Below are positions 1 to 8,254 of a DNA stretch of 64,000 nt, piece by piece. This stretch comes from Streptosporangium sp. NBC_01756. Lineage in GTDB: Bacteria; Actinomycetota; Actinomycetes; Streptosporangiales; Streptosporangiaceae. Below the pieces are notes generated by a model that was given only the letters and a program-made list of their open reading frames with translations, was not told where the DNA came from and ran no database searches. How positions within the stretch are numbered: the stretch's first letter is position 1; every line of letters starts with the position of its first letter. The translations under genes were made by a program, and so were the position numbers. The stretch spans positions 2,294,001 to 2,358,000 of the forward strand of contig NZ_CP109130.1 in the NCBI RefSeq assembly GCF_035917975.1, given 5' to 3'.

Positions 1-1
1 G

Positions 2-592
2 TCCCCCTCACCCACCCGGACCCCGGTGGACGCCGCCCGGCCCCGGCCCGACACCGCTCACCCCTCGCCCCGGCCCGACACCGCTCACCCCTCGCCCCGG
101 CCTGACACCGCTCACCCCTCGTCGGACACCGCCCGGCCGTCACCCGAGAACACCCGGCCGTCGCCGGAAACCGTCCGGTCCCCTGCGGAGGAAAGCCCCG
201 CATCCGCCCGTCCACGTCCCTCCCCGAGTCCTTCGGCGACGCCGTCCACCTGCGTCGGAGGCGTCCGGGCGAAGCCGGTCACGCTCTCGTTCCGGGTCGT
301 GCCCGGCGCCGATGACGACGCGCTGGCCACGCAGGTCCGACAGGAACTGCACAAGCACCGGGATCGCCTGACCGGACGGCACGCCGGCATGGTCCTGACC
401 TTCGGCGCCGACGGCGGTGCCGGAAACGGTGTCCGCCTGGCCACACGGGTCAACACGGCCATCCGCGCCGCATACCCGCGCATCTTCGGGACCGCCGTGA
501 CCCGGAACTTCCACGACCTCGCCGCCCCGAGCGGGTCGATCTCCATGGAGATCTACTTCGTGACCTACGGCTGCTCCCCCGCCCCCGAATGA
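2..592 (+). CDS. Proline-rich hypothetical protein, 5' end outside window
   Basis: The reading frame is open from the window edge, so the true start probably lies upstream; the first in-window start is a GTG at position 26. The N-terminal half is a Pro/Arg/Ser/Thr-rich linker with three copies of a nine-residue unit (RPDTAHPSP) followed by looser copies. The last ~105 residues form a compact domain with beta-strand-like segments (KPVTLSFRVVPG, GMVLTFGADGG, SISMEIYFVTYG). I do not recognise this domain. A disordered linker ahead of a small C-terminal domain suggests the tail of a larger surface or regulatory protein, but no function can be assigned. Confidence 0.6.
   Translation, partial: SPSPTRTPVDAARPRPDTAHPSPRPDTAHPSPRPDTAHPSSDTARPSPENTRPSPETVRSPAEESPASARPRPSPSPSATPSTCVGGVRAKPVTLSFRVVPGADDDALATQVRQELHKHRDRLTGRHAGMVLTFGADGGAGNGVRLATRVNTAIRAAYPRIFGTAVTRNFHDLAAPSGSISMEIYFVTYGCSPAPE
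44..124 (+). repeat. 3 x 27-bp in-frame tandem repeat
   Basis: Three near-identical 27-bp units start at 44, 71 and 98. They encode the RPDTAHPSP units of the proline-rich linker. The period is a multiple of three, so copy-number change would lengthen or shorten the linker without a frameshift. Confidence 0.85.
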
Positions 593-701
593 GATTTCAC
601 CTGTAGCCCTTTGCGAGCACCGTCGCGGTATCGCGGGTGACCAGGGGGCGAGAGCGGGGAGCACGGCGGGCGGCGGGCGCAAGGGTTTCGGTCGTTGATC
701 T

Positions 702-1145
702 TCAGTCGTTGTAGAAGGGCCGTCCGGCTCTTCCGCCGGAGACCGACCAGACCTCGGTGATGAGGCCGTCTTCGATGCGAAGCATGTCGATCCCGCTGAT
801 GCACAGGTCGCGCCCGGTCTCGTCGGTGAAGCGCGCCAGATAGGGCCGGGCGATCTTGCCGTGAGCGACACCGTCGATGAGGCGGACATCTGCAACGGCC
901 TCGCCGTCGGGGGCGAAGTGCAGCCCGGAACGGGCCGCCTGGAACTGGGTGATCATCTCGGCCAGTTGTGCGGGATGCCGGATCTGGTCGAAGGCGTCCG
1001 TGCCCGGCTGGGCGTAGCGGAGCCGGAACTGCGGCGCCATGATCTGCTCGGCCAGGCCCAGCTCGCCGTTCCACAGCGCGGACCACAACTCGAAGATGCG
1101 GACGTTGAACTCCTCGACATCAACGGCCTGAATGTCGGTACTCAT
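702..1145 (-). CDS. SnoaL-like (NTF2-fold) protein
   Basis: A 147-residue protein with the layout of the SnoaL-like/NTF2 fold: an N-terminal helix pair (VEEFNVRIFELWSALWNGEL), a middle segment on a threshold position (APQFRLRY), and C-terminal strands (GIDMLRIEDGLITEVWSV) typical of the family. SnoaL-like proteins include polyketide cyclases, epoxide hydrolases and many uncharacterised small-molecule binding proteins, so the substrate cannot be given. It is divergent from a PadR regulator, and a near-perfect palindrome lies just upstream of its start. Direct control by that PadR protein is the natural inference. Confidence 0.8.
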   Translation of the reverse strand: MSTDIQAVDVEEFNVRIFELWSALWNGELGLAEQIMAPQFRLRYAQPGTDAFDQIRHPAQLAEMITQFQAARSGLHFAPDGEAVADVRLIDGVAHGKIARPYLARFTDETGRDLCISGIDMLRIEDGLITEVWSVSGGRAGRPFYND

Positions 1146-1161
1146 CGCATTCCAATCATAT

Positions 1162-1180
1162 CATTGATACGGTATCGATG
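1162..1180. promoter_or_regulatory. Probable PadR operator, 19-bp near-perfect palindrome
   Basis: CATTGATACGGTATCGATG has 9-bp arms around a single G with one mismatch. It lies between the divergent SnoaL-like and PadR genes, 17 bp from the SnoaL-like start codon and 52 bp from the PadR start, where it could repress both promoters. Confidence 0.65.
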
Positions 1181-1231
1181 GGACTGAAGATATCCTCTCG
1201 ATGAGACGATGTCAATGGAAGGATGTGACGG

Positions 1232-1789
1232 GTGCCAGAGCTCACCTCGCCCGAGTGCGTGGTGCTCGGGCTGATCGCGCGCCACGGCGCGATGACGCCG
1301 TACGAGCTGAAGGCCAAGACGCAGGAGTCGGTCGACTACTTCTGGCCGATCCCGCACGCGCAGCTCTACCGGATCCCGGCGCGGCTGGCCGAACTCGGCC
1401 TGCTGCAGGAGGAGACCGAGCACACCGGCCGCCGTCGCCGCGTCTTCCACCTCACCGACGCCGGCCAGACCGCGCTGAAGCAGTGGCTGGCCGACCCGCA
1501 CGCCCCCGAGCCGGAGACCCGCGACCCGGCGCAGCTCAAGCTTTTCTTCGCCGACCTGGGCGAGGCCGGCGACGTGGTGGCCCTCGCCAGGGAGCAGGTA
1601 GCGCAGCACCGCCACTGGCTTGAGCTCTACCGCTCACGGCACGCGGAGATGAACCCTTCCGACAAGGTGGGCCTGGTGTCGCGGGCCCGCATCCTCAGGC
1701 TCGCGATCCTGCACGAGCAGGCATACGTGGACTTCTGGGAGTCCCTCTCCGCCGACTCCGCCCCACTCGACCCGGCGGACACCGACTGA
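1232..1789 (+). CDS. PadR family transcriptional regulator
   Basis: A 185-residue PadR protein. The N-terminal winged helix starts MPELTSPECVVLGLIARHGAMTP, the usual PadR opening. The wing and recognition region is HAQLYRIPARLAELGLLQ followed by HTGRRRRVFHLTDAG. The C-terminal ~90 residues form the helical dimerisation domain of the longer (Vir-type) subfamily, containing Trp and Tyr residues in LELYRSRHAEM and YVDFWESL. It starts with GTG at 1232. It is divergent from the SnoaL-like gene across a palindromic site and is expected to be a ligand-responsive repressor of that gene and itself. The ligand is unknown. Confidence 0.9.
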   Translation: MPELTSPECVVLGLIARHGAMTPYELKAKTQESVDYFWPIPHAQLYRIPARLAELGLLQEETEHTGRRRRVFHLTDAGQTALKQWLADPHAPEPETRDPAQLKLFFADLGEAGDVVALAREQVAQHRHWLELYRSRHAEMNPSDKVGLVSRARILRLAILHEQAYVDFWESLSADSAPLDPADTD

Positions 1790-1933
1790 GCAAGGCCTGG
1801 CCCGAGACTATGCGGAGCCTGTCGAGAACCGCAACCAGAGGTCGGAAGACAAGCGGCGCGGCGGCGCGCGATTCGGTGACGTGTTCGGCGGTGGCGATGA
1901 CCAAGCCGCTGCCTGCGTGATCGGCGACACCCC

Positions 1934-1952
1934 CGCCGCCGGGCCGGCGGCG
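1934..1952. terminator. GC-rich hairpin downstream of padR gene
   Basis: CGCCGCC and GGCGGCG form a 7-bp perfect stem around a 5-nt loop, about 145 bp after the PadR stop codon. There is no T-tract. It may act as an actinomycete I-shaped terminator. The rest of the 336-bp gap 1790-2125 contains nothing else I recognise. Confidence 0.4.
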
Positions 1953-2047
1953 AGGTGAAACGCCGGTGGAGCCGGGATAGGACCCCGATGGACATCCCGC
2001 CGGGCGAGCGGCGGTGAAACAGGAAACCTCACGGGCGACCGTGGGAG

Positions 2048-2074
2048 CCTCCTCCCCTCGGGAAGGGGAGGAGG
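2048..2074 (-). terminator. Hairpin terminator at end of glycopeptide operon
   Basis: An 11-bp perfect stem (CCTCCTCCCCT / AGGGGAGGAGG) with a 5-nt loop lies 51 bp beyond the stop codon of the Xaa-Pro aminopeptidase gene. It is well placed to end the eight-gene minus-strand operon. Confidence 0.65.
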
Positions 2075-2125
2075 TCACGTCAGTTCTCCTGATCAACCGA
2101 CAGCACGCATGAAAGGTCACATTTT

Positions 2126-3433
2126 TTAACGGAGCATCCAGCGTTCGAGACCATCCGCGTCGAGCGGCAGCTCCGCGGACAGCACCTCGGCGCCGTCCTC
2201 CGTGACCAGGAGGTCGTCCTCGATGCGGACGCCGATCCCGCGCAGCTCCGGCGGGACCGTCAGGTCGTGGGCGTGGAAGTACAGACCGGGTTCGACCGTG
2301 AGCACCATGCCGGGGGCCATGAGCGCGCCCTGGTACGCCTCCGGACGGGACTGGGCGCAGTCGTGCACATCGAGGCCCAGGTGGTGCCCGATGCCGCAGA
2401 CGAGGTAGCGGCGGTGGTGCTGGCCGTGCTCCGACAGCGCCTCGTCCACGGAGACGGGCAGCAGGCCCCAGTCGTGGAGCCCCCGGGCGATGACCTCCAT
2501 CGCGGCATGGTGGAAGTCGGTGAACCGGCGGCCGGGAGCCACCTGGGCGAGTGCCGCCCGATGGGCCTTCTCCACCAGGTCGTGCACCTGCCGCTGCGCC
2601 GGGGAGAACCGGCCCGATGCGGGGAAGGTCCTGGTGACGTCGGCGGTGTAGTGGCTGCGGACCTCCACGCCGAGGTCGAGCAGCAGCAACTCGTCCGGCA
2701 GGACGGGGCCGTCGCAGCGCACCCAGTGGAGCGTGGGGGCGTGCTTGCCGCTGCCCACGATGCTGGCGTAGCCGGGGCCGTTGCCGTACGTCCTGGCGTG
2801 CCGGTCGAACGTGCCCTGCAGCCAGCGCTCGCCCCGCCCCTCGACGGCCGCGGGGATCTCCGCGAGAACCGCGGCGAAGCCCTCGACCGTGCGGTCCACG
2901 GCCTCGCGGAGCCGTTCGACCTCCCAGCCGTCCTTGATCATGCGCAGCTCGGCCAGGACACGGCGCAGCTCTTCGGGGTTCTCCACGGAAGGCGCCTCGT
3001 CGAGCGGGCGCACCTCGATCCCGAGTGCGGCCGACCAGTCGGCCAGTCCCGGTGCGGCGCCGACCCACAGCTCGCCGTACGTGCCGTCGCTGAAAAAGCC
3101 CGGCTCGCCGGGATACGCCGGAGGCGGCAGGTACAGGGTCGCGTCACCGCCGCGCAGCACGACCACACCGCCCTCGACCGGGCAGCCGGTGAGCCAGTAG
3201 AAGTCGCTGTCGGGCCGGAAGTCGTACGAGGTGTCGTTGCTCCGGACCGGGGCGTGACCCGCGGCGATTGTCACGTCCCGGCCGGGCAGCGCGGCCGCGA
3301 GCCGCGCCCGGTGCGCGGCGGCCGCCTCGGGAGCGCCCGGGACGACGGGCGGTGTCCGATCCGGAGTCCCCCATCCCTGTCCCATGTACGCGTTGAATGC
3401 CGGGATCTCGGCGAGCCTGGGGAGCTTACTCAC
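2126..3433 (-). CDS. pepP: Xaa-Pro aminopeptidase (M24B, aminopeptidase P type)
   Basis: A 435-residue cytoplasmic metallopeptidase that removes an N-terminal residue preceding proline. The N-terminal ~150 residues are the aminopeptidase P regulatory domain (DFRPDSDFYWLTG). The C-terminal pita-bread domain keeps all five dinuclear metal ligands: Asp253 (LLLDLG), Asp265 (YTADVTRTF), His350 (GIGHHLGLDVHD), Glu381 (VEPGLYF) and Glu405 (RIEDD). It starts with a GTG at 3433 that overlaps the upstream proline iminopeptidase gene by 8 bp, so it is translationally coupled as the last gene of the operon. Together the two enzymes can dismantle proline-rich peptides delivered by the ABC importer encoded upstream. 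Whether it prefers hydroxyproline cannot be read from sequence. Confidence 0.92.
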   Translation of the reverse strand: MSKLPRLAEIPAFNAYMGQGWGTPDRTPPVVPGAPEAAAAHRARLAAALPGRDVTIAAGHAPVRSNDTSYDFRPDSDFYWLTGCPVEGGVVVLRGGDATLYLPPPAYPGEPGFFSDGTYGELWVGAAPGLADWSAALGIEVRPLDEAPSVENPEELRRVLAELRMIKDGWEVERLREAVDRTVEGFAAVLAEIPAAVEGRGERWLQGTFDRHARTYGNGPGYASIVGSGKHAPTLHWVRCDGPVLPDELLLLDLGVEVRSHYTADVTRTFPASGRFSPAQRQVHDLVEKAHRAALAQVAPGRRFTDFHHAAMEVIARGLHDWGLLPVSVDEALSEHGQHHRRYLVCGIGHHLGLDVHDCAQSRPEAYQGALMAPGMVLTVEPGLYFHAHDLTVPPELRGIGVRIEDDLLVTEDGAEVLSAELPLDADGLERWMLR

Positions 3434-4691
3434 CTGTTCCTCCTCCTATGTCGTGGACAAGCCCGGTAAGGCGGGCGAAGACACGGTCATCGCCGATGCC
3501 GTCGTGTTCGTACTCGTTGGTCACCCAGACCTGGGTGTTGCCGACCCGGGCCGCCGTCTCCAGTTGCAGGCCCGCGTCCACATACATGTCGTCGAAGTAG
3601 ACGGCGGCGGCGACCGGAACCTCGTTGGCGGCCAGCCGGTCCACGTCGTACAGCGGCGGCCAGTCGTCGCGCCCCTCAAGCGCCTTCAGCGCGGGACGGA
3701 ACGGCCGCAGCTCGCGGATCTCCTCGAACATCCAGGGATAGATCATCTCGCCGGTGAACAGCAGCGGCCTGGCGGCCTCCGCGAACCGGGGATGCCGGGA
3801 GCGTTCCCGCTCGGCCGCCGCCCAGGAGCCGCGGCCGTAGATGGCCTCCTGCAGCGCCGCGAACAGCGGGTTGTCGCTGTAGGACGAGCGCGCGAGCACC
3901 TGGTGCAGGAAACCCGACGACAGTTCGCCCTCGTTGAAGGCCTCGTCGAGCAGCCAGTGCATCCGTTCGTATCCGGGTTTCATGCCGAAGTCGATGCCCA
4001 GCGACTGCAGCCGGCGCACCGTGAGCACGTCGCCGTCGGGCAGCAGGACGTCGCCTTCGGCCAGCCGGTCCGCGATCCGCGCGACCAGCTCCACGTGCTG
4101 CGGATAGCGCCGGTAGAACTCGGCGTTCTTCGCCTCGACGCGGGGATAGGTGCGCCGGTAGACCTCGGCCGCGTCCGGGTCCAGGCTGGGCAGGCCACCG
4201 GTGACGTAGCACGCGCTCAGGCCCTCCGGCGCGTACGACAGGTAGGTCATCGTGAGGAAGCCGCCGTAGCTCTGCCCGAGCGTCGCCCAGCGCCGCCCGC
4301 CGAAGACGGACTTCCGCAGGTGCTCGGCGTCGGCCACGATCGAGTCGGCGCGGAAGCAGGCAAGGTGGTCGGCGGCCTTCGCGGCGTCGTCGAACCTGCC
4401 CATCGTGCGGCCGTCGACCCGGGTGCTGCGGCCGGTGCCGCGCTGGTCGAGCAGGACGACCCGGTGGGTCCGCAGTGCCTGCCCGATCCACCCGTCCGCC
4501 CTGAGCGGGCGCGGCCCCTTGCCGCCGGGGCCGCCCTGCAGGTAGAGCAGGCACGGCAGGTCCTCTCCCCGCCGCGCCGGGTCGACCAGTTCGCGGGCGA
4601 AGACGGAGATCGTCTCCTTGGGGTCCGCCCAGTCGAGCGGCACCTCCACCACGTGCTCGCGCACGTGCATGCCCGGGATCGTGTAGTTCAT
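3426..4691 (-). CDS. pip: Proline iminopeptidase (S33 alpha/beta hydrolase)
   Basis: A 421-residue serine peptidase that releases N-terminal proline. Family marks are the oxyanion motif LQGGPGG (residues 51-57), LDQRGTGRS (81-89) and the nucleophile elbow GQSYGG with Ser141. The C-terminal region carries an acidic patch (YFDDMYVDAG) and a late His (NEYEHDGIGDD), the expected acid and base. Length and layout match the longer actinobacterial/Xanthomonas-type S33 prolyl aminopeptidases. The ATG at 4691 overlaps the upstream ATPase stop (ATGA), and the 3' end overlaps the M24 gene, giving tight coupling. No signal peptide is present, so it acts on imported peptides in the cytoplasm. Confidence 0.92.
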   Translation of the reverse strand: MNYTIPGMHVREHVVEVPLDWADPKETISVFARELVDPARRGEDLPCLLYLQGGPGGKGPRPLRADGWIGQALRTHRVVLLDQRGTGRSTRVDGRTMGRFDDAAKAADHLACFRADSIVADAEHLRKSVFGGRRWATLGQSYGGFLTMTYLSYAPEGLSACYVTGGLPSLDPDAAEVYRRTYPRVEAKNAEFYRRYPQHVELVARIADRLAEGDVLLPDGDVLTVRRLQSLGIDFGMKPGYERMHWLLDEAFNEGELSSGFLHQVLARSSYSDNPLFAALQEAIYGRGSWAAAERERSRHPRFAEAARPLLFTGEMIYPWMFEEIRELRPFRPALKALEGRDDWPPLYDVDRLAANEVPVAAAVYFDDMYVDAGLQLETAARVGNTQVWVTNEYEHDGIGDDRVFARLTGLVHDIGGGTGE

Positions 4692-5506
4692 CTGGCGGCC
4701 CTCCTCCGCTGGTCCCACTCGGGGTTGATCCGGGGGATCGCGGCCAGCAGCGTCTTGGTGTACGGGTCCTGGGGGCCGTCGAAGACCTGGGCGCACGGGC
4801 CCTGCTCGACGACCCGCCCCTTGCTCATGACCGCCACCCGGTGGGCGATCTGGCGGACGACGGCGAGATCGTGGGCGATGAAGATGTAACTGAAGCCGCT
4901 CTCCCGCTGGAGGCGCCGCAGCAGCTCGATCACCTGCGCCTGCACCGACACGTCGAGCGCGGAGACGGCCTCGTCGCAGATCACCAGCTTGGGGTTGACG
5001 GCGAGGGCTCGGGCGATCCCGATGCGCTGCGCCTGCCCTCCGGAGAACTGCGCGGGATAGCGCTGCGAGTGGTCGGGGTTGAGCCCGACCCGCTCCATCA
5101 GCTCCTTGGTGAGCACCCGCTTCCCGCCTCTGGGCTCGATCCCCTGGTAGACGAGGGGCGCCATCAGGATGCGCTCGACGGTGTGCCGGGGGTTGAGCGA
5201 GGAGAAGGGGTCCTGGAAGACCACTTGGACGTTGCTCCGGAACCCGGCCAGGTCGGCGCCCTTCACCTGGGTCACGTCCCGGCCCTCGAACTCCAGGGTG
5301 CCCGAGGTGGGCTCCATCAGCTTGGCCACCATCCGGGCCGTGGTGGACTTGCCGCACCCCGACTCGCCCACCACGGCCAGGGTCTCGCCGAGCTCCAGGT
5401 CGAAGCTCACCGTGTCGACGGCGGTGAACTCCGCCTTCCGCCCGAGCGGGCCGCGCACGGCGAACCGCTTGGTCAGGTCACGGGCGCGCAGCAGAGGTTC
5501 ACTCAT
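4688..5506 (-). CDS. Peptide ABC transporter ATPase (DppF/OppF type)
   Basis: A 272-residue ATPase with Walker A GESGCGKST, Q-loop FQDPFSSLNPR, signature FSGGQAQRIGIARAL, Walker B LVICDEAVSALD and the switch His (FIAHDL). The C-terminal QDPYTKTLLAAIP segment is the oligopeptide transporter tail (oligo_HPY). The start at MSEPLLRARDL is preferred because its ATG overlaps the stop of the partner ATPase by 4 bp; an upstream frame extension has no family similarity. It pairs with the adjacent DppD-like ATPase to energise the two permeases. Confidence 0.95.
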   Translation of the reverse strand: MSEPLLRARDLTKRFAVRGPLGRKAEFTAVDTVSFDLELGETLAVVGESGCGKSTTARMVAKLMEPTSGTLEFEGRDVTQVKGADLAGFRSNVQVVFQDPFSSLNPRHTVERILMAPLVYQGIEPRGGKRVLTKELMERVGLNPDHSQRYPAQFSGGQAQRIGIARALAVNPKLVICDEAVSALDVSVQAQVIELLRRLQRESGFSYIFIAHDLAVVRQIAHRVAVMSKGRVVEQGPCAQVFDGPQDPYTKTLLAAIPRINPEWDQRRRAAR

Positions 5507-6303
5507 GACACCACCTCGTCGTCGATCCGCGGGATGCTCTCCAGGAGCATCCGGGTGTACTCGTGCCGTGGCTCGGCGAAGACCTGCTCGGCGGTGCCGT
5601 ACTCGACCTGCTCGCCCCGGCACATCACGAGCACCCGGGTGGCGATCGAGCTGATCACCGCGAGGTCGTGGGTGATGAAGACCATCCCGGTGCCGGTCTG
5701 CCGCTGCAGGTCGGCGAGCAGGCGCAGGATCTGCGCCTGGACGGTCACGTCGAGGGCGGTCGTCGGCTCGTCGGCGATGAGCAGCGCGGGAGAGCAGACC
5801 AGCGCCATCGCGATCATGATGCGCTGGCGCTGGCCACCGGAGAACTGGTGGGGGTAGTAGCCCGCCCGCTGGTCCGGCTCGGGGATGCCGACCTGCGCCA
5901 GCGCCTCGACGACGACCTTCCTGGCCGCCTTCCGCGAGCCTCCCCGGTGGGTCCGGTACATCTCCTCGATCTGCAGGCCGACCGTATAGTACGGGTTCAG
6001 CGACGACAGCGGGTCCTGGAAGATCATCGAGGCCTGCTCGCCCCGGATCCCGCGCATCTCCCGGTCCGTGCGGCCGAGCAGCTCGACGCCGTCCAGCCGG
6101 ATGCTGCCCTTGGTCACGCCTCCGCGCGGCAGCAGGCCCATGATGGCCAGACTGGTCATCGACTTGCCCGAGCCGGACTCGCCGACGATGCCGACGGTCT
6201 CGTCCCTGCCGACCGTGAACGACACGTCCTTGACCACGTCCACGGGACCGCGCGTCGTCGGGAAGGTCACCGTGAGGTTCTCCACGACAAGCAGTTCGCT
6301 CAA
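5503..6303 (-). CDS. Peptide ABC transporter ATPase (DppD/OppD type)
   Basis: A 266-residue ATPase with Walker A GESGSGKSM, Q-loop FQDPLSSLNPYYTVG, signature FSGGQRQRIMIAMAL, Walker B LLIADEPTTALD and H-loop FITHDL, followed by the EYTRMLLESIPRID tail characteristic of oligopeptide/dipeptide importers. It overlaps the upstream permease gene and the downstream ATPase by 4 bp each. It is the second ATP-binding subunit of the importer encoded between 4.7 and 9.9 kb. Confidence 0.95.
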   Translation of the reverse strand: MSELLVVENLTVTFPTTRGPVDVVKDVSFTVGRDETVGIVGESGSGKSMTSLAIMGLLPRGGVTKGSIRLDGVELLGRTDREMRGIRGEQASMIFQDPLSSLNPYYTVGLQIEEMYRTHRGGSRKAARKVVVEALAQVGIPEPDQRAGYYPHQFSGGQRQRIMIAMALVCSPALLIADEPTTALDVTVQAQILRLLADLQRQTGTGMVFITHDLAVISSIATRVLVMCRGEQVEYGTAEQVFAEPRHEYTRMLLESIPRIDDEVVS

Positions 6304-7289
6304 CGGATCCTCACTCTCGGGTCGAGTCCGGTGTAGACGAGGTCGACCACGACGTTGCCGACCACCACGAAGAACGCCGCCAGGAGGGTGACCGCCATGA
6401 TCACCGGCTGGTCGTTCTTGGCGATCGAGTCGGCGGCCATCTTGCCGACGCCGTTGAGGCCGAAAACGGTCTCGGTGATCAGCGCGCCACCCAGCAGCGC
6501 GGCGAAGTCCATGCCGAAGATCGTGGTGACCGGCGTGAGCGCGGGCCGCAACGCGTGCCGCCGCATCGTCAGCACGGGGTGCAGGCCCTTGGCGCGGGCC
6601 GTGCGCATGAAGTTCTCAGCCAGCGTGTCGATGACGTTGGACCTGGTCAGCCGGGCGTAGAGGCAGGCGTACCCGGTCGCCAGGACGATCCATGGCATTA
6701 GGTACGACTGGAACCACAGGGCCGGGCCGTCGGAGAACGCCACGGCCGAGGGGAACGGTAGCACCTGCAGCTTGACCACCAGGACGTACTGCAGAGCCAG
6801 CGCGAGCACGTAGTTGGGGATGCTGGCGCCGCCCAGGGCGAGGTTCATCAGGGTCCGGTCCCACCAGGTGCCCTCCTTGACCGCGCTGAACAGGCCGGCG
6901 CCGATGCCGACGAGCAGCCAGAGCACGGCCGCGCCGACCGCGACGGTGGCGCTGACCGGGAGCCGGTCCAGGATCATCTCCCACACCGACTGGTTGGTCT
7001 GGAACGAGTATCCGAGACAGGGCGCCTGGCAGTGGATGAGGTTCACGCCCGACCCGTAGTCCCGCCCGGCGAACAGCCCGCTCAGGAAGTCCCAGAACTG
7101 CGTGAGGAACGGCTCGTCCAGCCCGAGAACCGTGCGGATCTGCAGGATCCGTTCCGGCGTGCAGGTCTTGCCGCAGATCATCACCGCCGGGTCCGGGGAC
7201 AGCTTGAAGAAGATCAGGTAGGTGAACAGGCAGACCAGGAAGAGGATCAGCACGAGCCCGGCGATCCGGCCTGCGAGATAACGGGCCAT
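6300..7289 (-). CDS. Peptide ABC transporter permease (DppB type)
   Basis: A 329-residue inner-membrane subunit. It begins MARYLAGRIAGLVLILFLV, the usual first membrane helix of DppB proteins, followed by a large external loop containing four cysteines (MICGKTC, HCQAPCLG). The C-terminal half has the BPD_transp_1 fold with the coupling motif around RTARAKGLHPVLTMRRHALRPAL. Cysteine pairs in the external loop are not typical of E. coli DppB and may form disulphides. The ATG at 7289 overlaps the stop of the DppC-type gene, which supports this start over the upstream in-frame extension. Confidence 0.93.
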   Translation of the reverse strand: MARYLAGRIAGLVLILFLVCLFTYLIFFKLSPDPAVMICGKTCTPERILQIRTVLGLDEPFLTQFWDFLSGLFAGRDYGSGVNLIHCQAPCLGYSFQTNQSVWEMILDRLPVSATVAVGAAVLWLLVGIGAGLFSAVKEGTWWDRTLMNLALGGASIPNYVLALALQYVLVVKLQVLPFPSAVAFSDGPALWFQSYLMPWIVLATGYACLYARLTRSNVIDTLAENFMRTARAKGLHPVLTMRRHALRPALTPVTTIFGMDFAALLGGALITETVFGLNGVGKMAADSIAKNDQPVIMAVTLLAAFFVVVGNVVVDLVYTGLDPRVRIR

Positions 7290-8245
7290 CAGGAGGCCTC
7301 CCCCGCGTCGGTGACGGCTCGGATCCGGTCCCCGAGCACGGTGAGGGACAGCACGGTGAGGAAGAGGAAGAGCCCGGGGACCGCGAAGTACATCGGGTCC
7401 ACCGCGTACCAGCCCACCGAGCTGGAGATCATCTGACCCCACGAGGGGGTCGGCGGGGTGACGCCCACGCCCAGGAAGGACAGCCCGGCCTCGGTGCCGA
7501 TGTAGCCGGGCACCGACAGGGTCGTCATGACGATGAGCGAGTTGCGCAGGTTGGGGAGGATCTCCTTGAACACCAGGGCGCCGGTGGAGGCGCCCGACGC
7601 GCGGGCCGCCTCGACGAACTCCCGGTTCACCAGCGTCAGCGTCTGCCCGCGCACCACCCGCGCGAGGTACGGCCAGCCGAACACGCTGATCACCACGACC
7701 AGCAGGATCGACCGGTTCCCCGACGGCAGCGACGACAGAATCGCGATCATGAAAATCAGCGACGGGAAGGCCATCAGGAAGTCCATCACCCGGGAGATCA
7801 CCTGGTCGACCCAGCCCTGGTAGAACCCGGCGAGCATGCCGAAGACCACACCGAGCAGGGTGGTCAGCACGGTCGCCGAGATCGCGATCAGGAACGATAC
7901 GCGAGCGCCGTACACGATGCGGGCCAGGACGTCGCGGCCGTTCTGCGGCTCGACGCCGAACAGGTGCTCGGCGCCGATGCCGCCGAACGAGCCCCGCGGC
8001 ACGCCGCCGAGGTCGGTGTTGACGGCGGCCGGGTCGAACTCGTTCGGCCCGTGGCCGGTGAGGGCGGTGATCAGCGGCGCGCAGACCGCCATCAGGATGA
8101 CCAGGACGAGGAATGCCGTACTGAGGGCGGCGGCCCAGTCGTGCAGCAGCGCGCCCGCGATCCGGCGTCCCGCGGAGGCGGGCACACCGGGTGTGCCCGC
8201 CGCCGGACCTGCCTTCGCATCACGTGAGGGTGCGGCAGTGGTCAT
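7289..8245 (-). CDS. Peptide ABC transporter permease (DppC type)
   Basis: A 318-residue permease. The N-terminal cytoplasmic segment (rich in Ala/Gly/Pro) precedes the first membrane helix ALSTAFLVLVILMAVCAPLI. The DppC-typical external motif GAEHLFGVEPQNGRDVLARIVYGARVS follows, and the coupling helix motif EFVEAARASGASTGALVFKEILPN is present. The gene order binding protein-DppC-DppB-DppD-DppF reverses the usual B-C order. It starts 9 bp after the stop of the binding-protein gene. Confidence 0.94.
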   Translation of the reverse strand: MTTAAPSRDAKAGPAAGTPGVPASAGRRIAGALLHDWAAALSTAFLVLVILMAVCAPLITALTGHGPNEFDPAAVNTDLGGVPRGSFGGIGAEHLFGVEPQNGRDVLARIVYGARVSFLIAISATVLTTLLGVVFGMLAGFYQGWVDQVISRVMDFLMAFPSLIFMIAILSSLPSGNRSILLVVVISVFGWPYLARVVRGQTLTLVNREFVEAARASGASTGALVFKEILPNLRNSLIVMTTLSVPGYIGTEAGLSFLGVGVTPPTPSWGQMISSSVGWYAVDPMYFAVPGLFLFLTVLSLTVLGDRIRAVTDAGEAS

Positions 8246-8254
8246 TACGTGTGC

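Noticed and set aside
3426-5357. Single 643-residue protein joining ATPase-antisense sequence to proline iminopeptidase
   Set aside because: Everything upstream of MNYTIPG is an out-of-frame shadow of the ATPase gene. The real start overlaps the ATPase stop by 4 bp.
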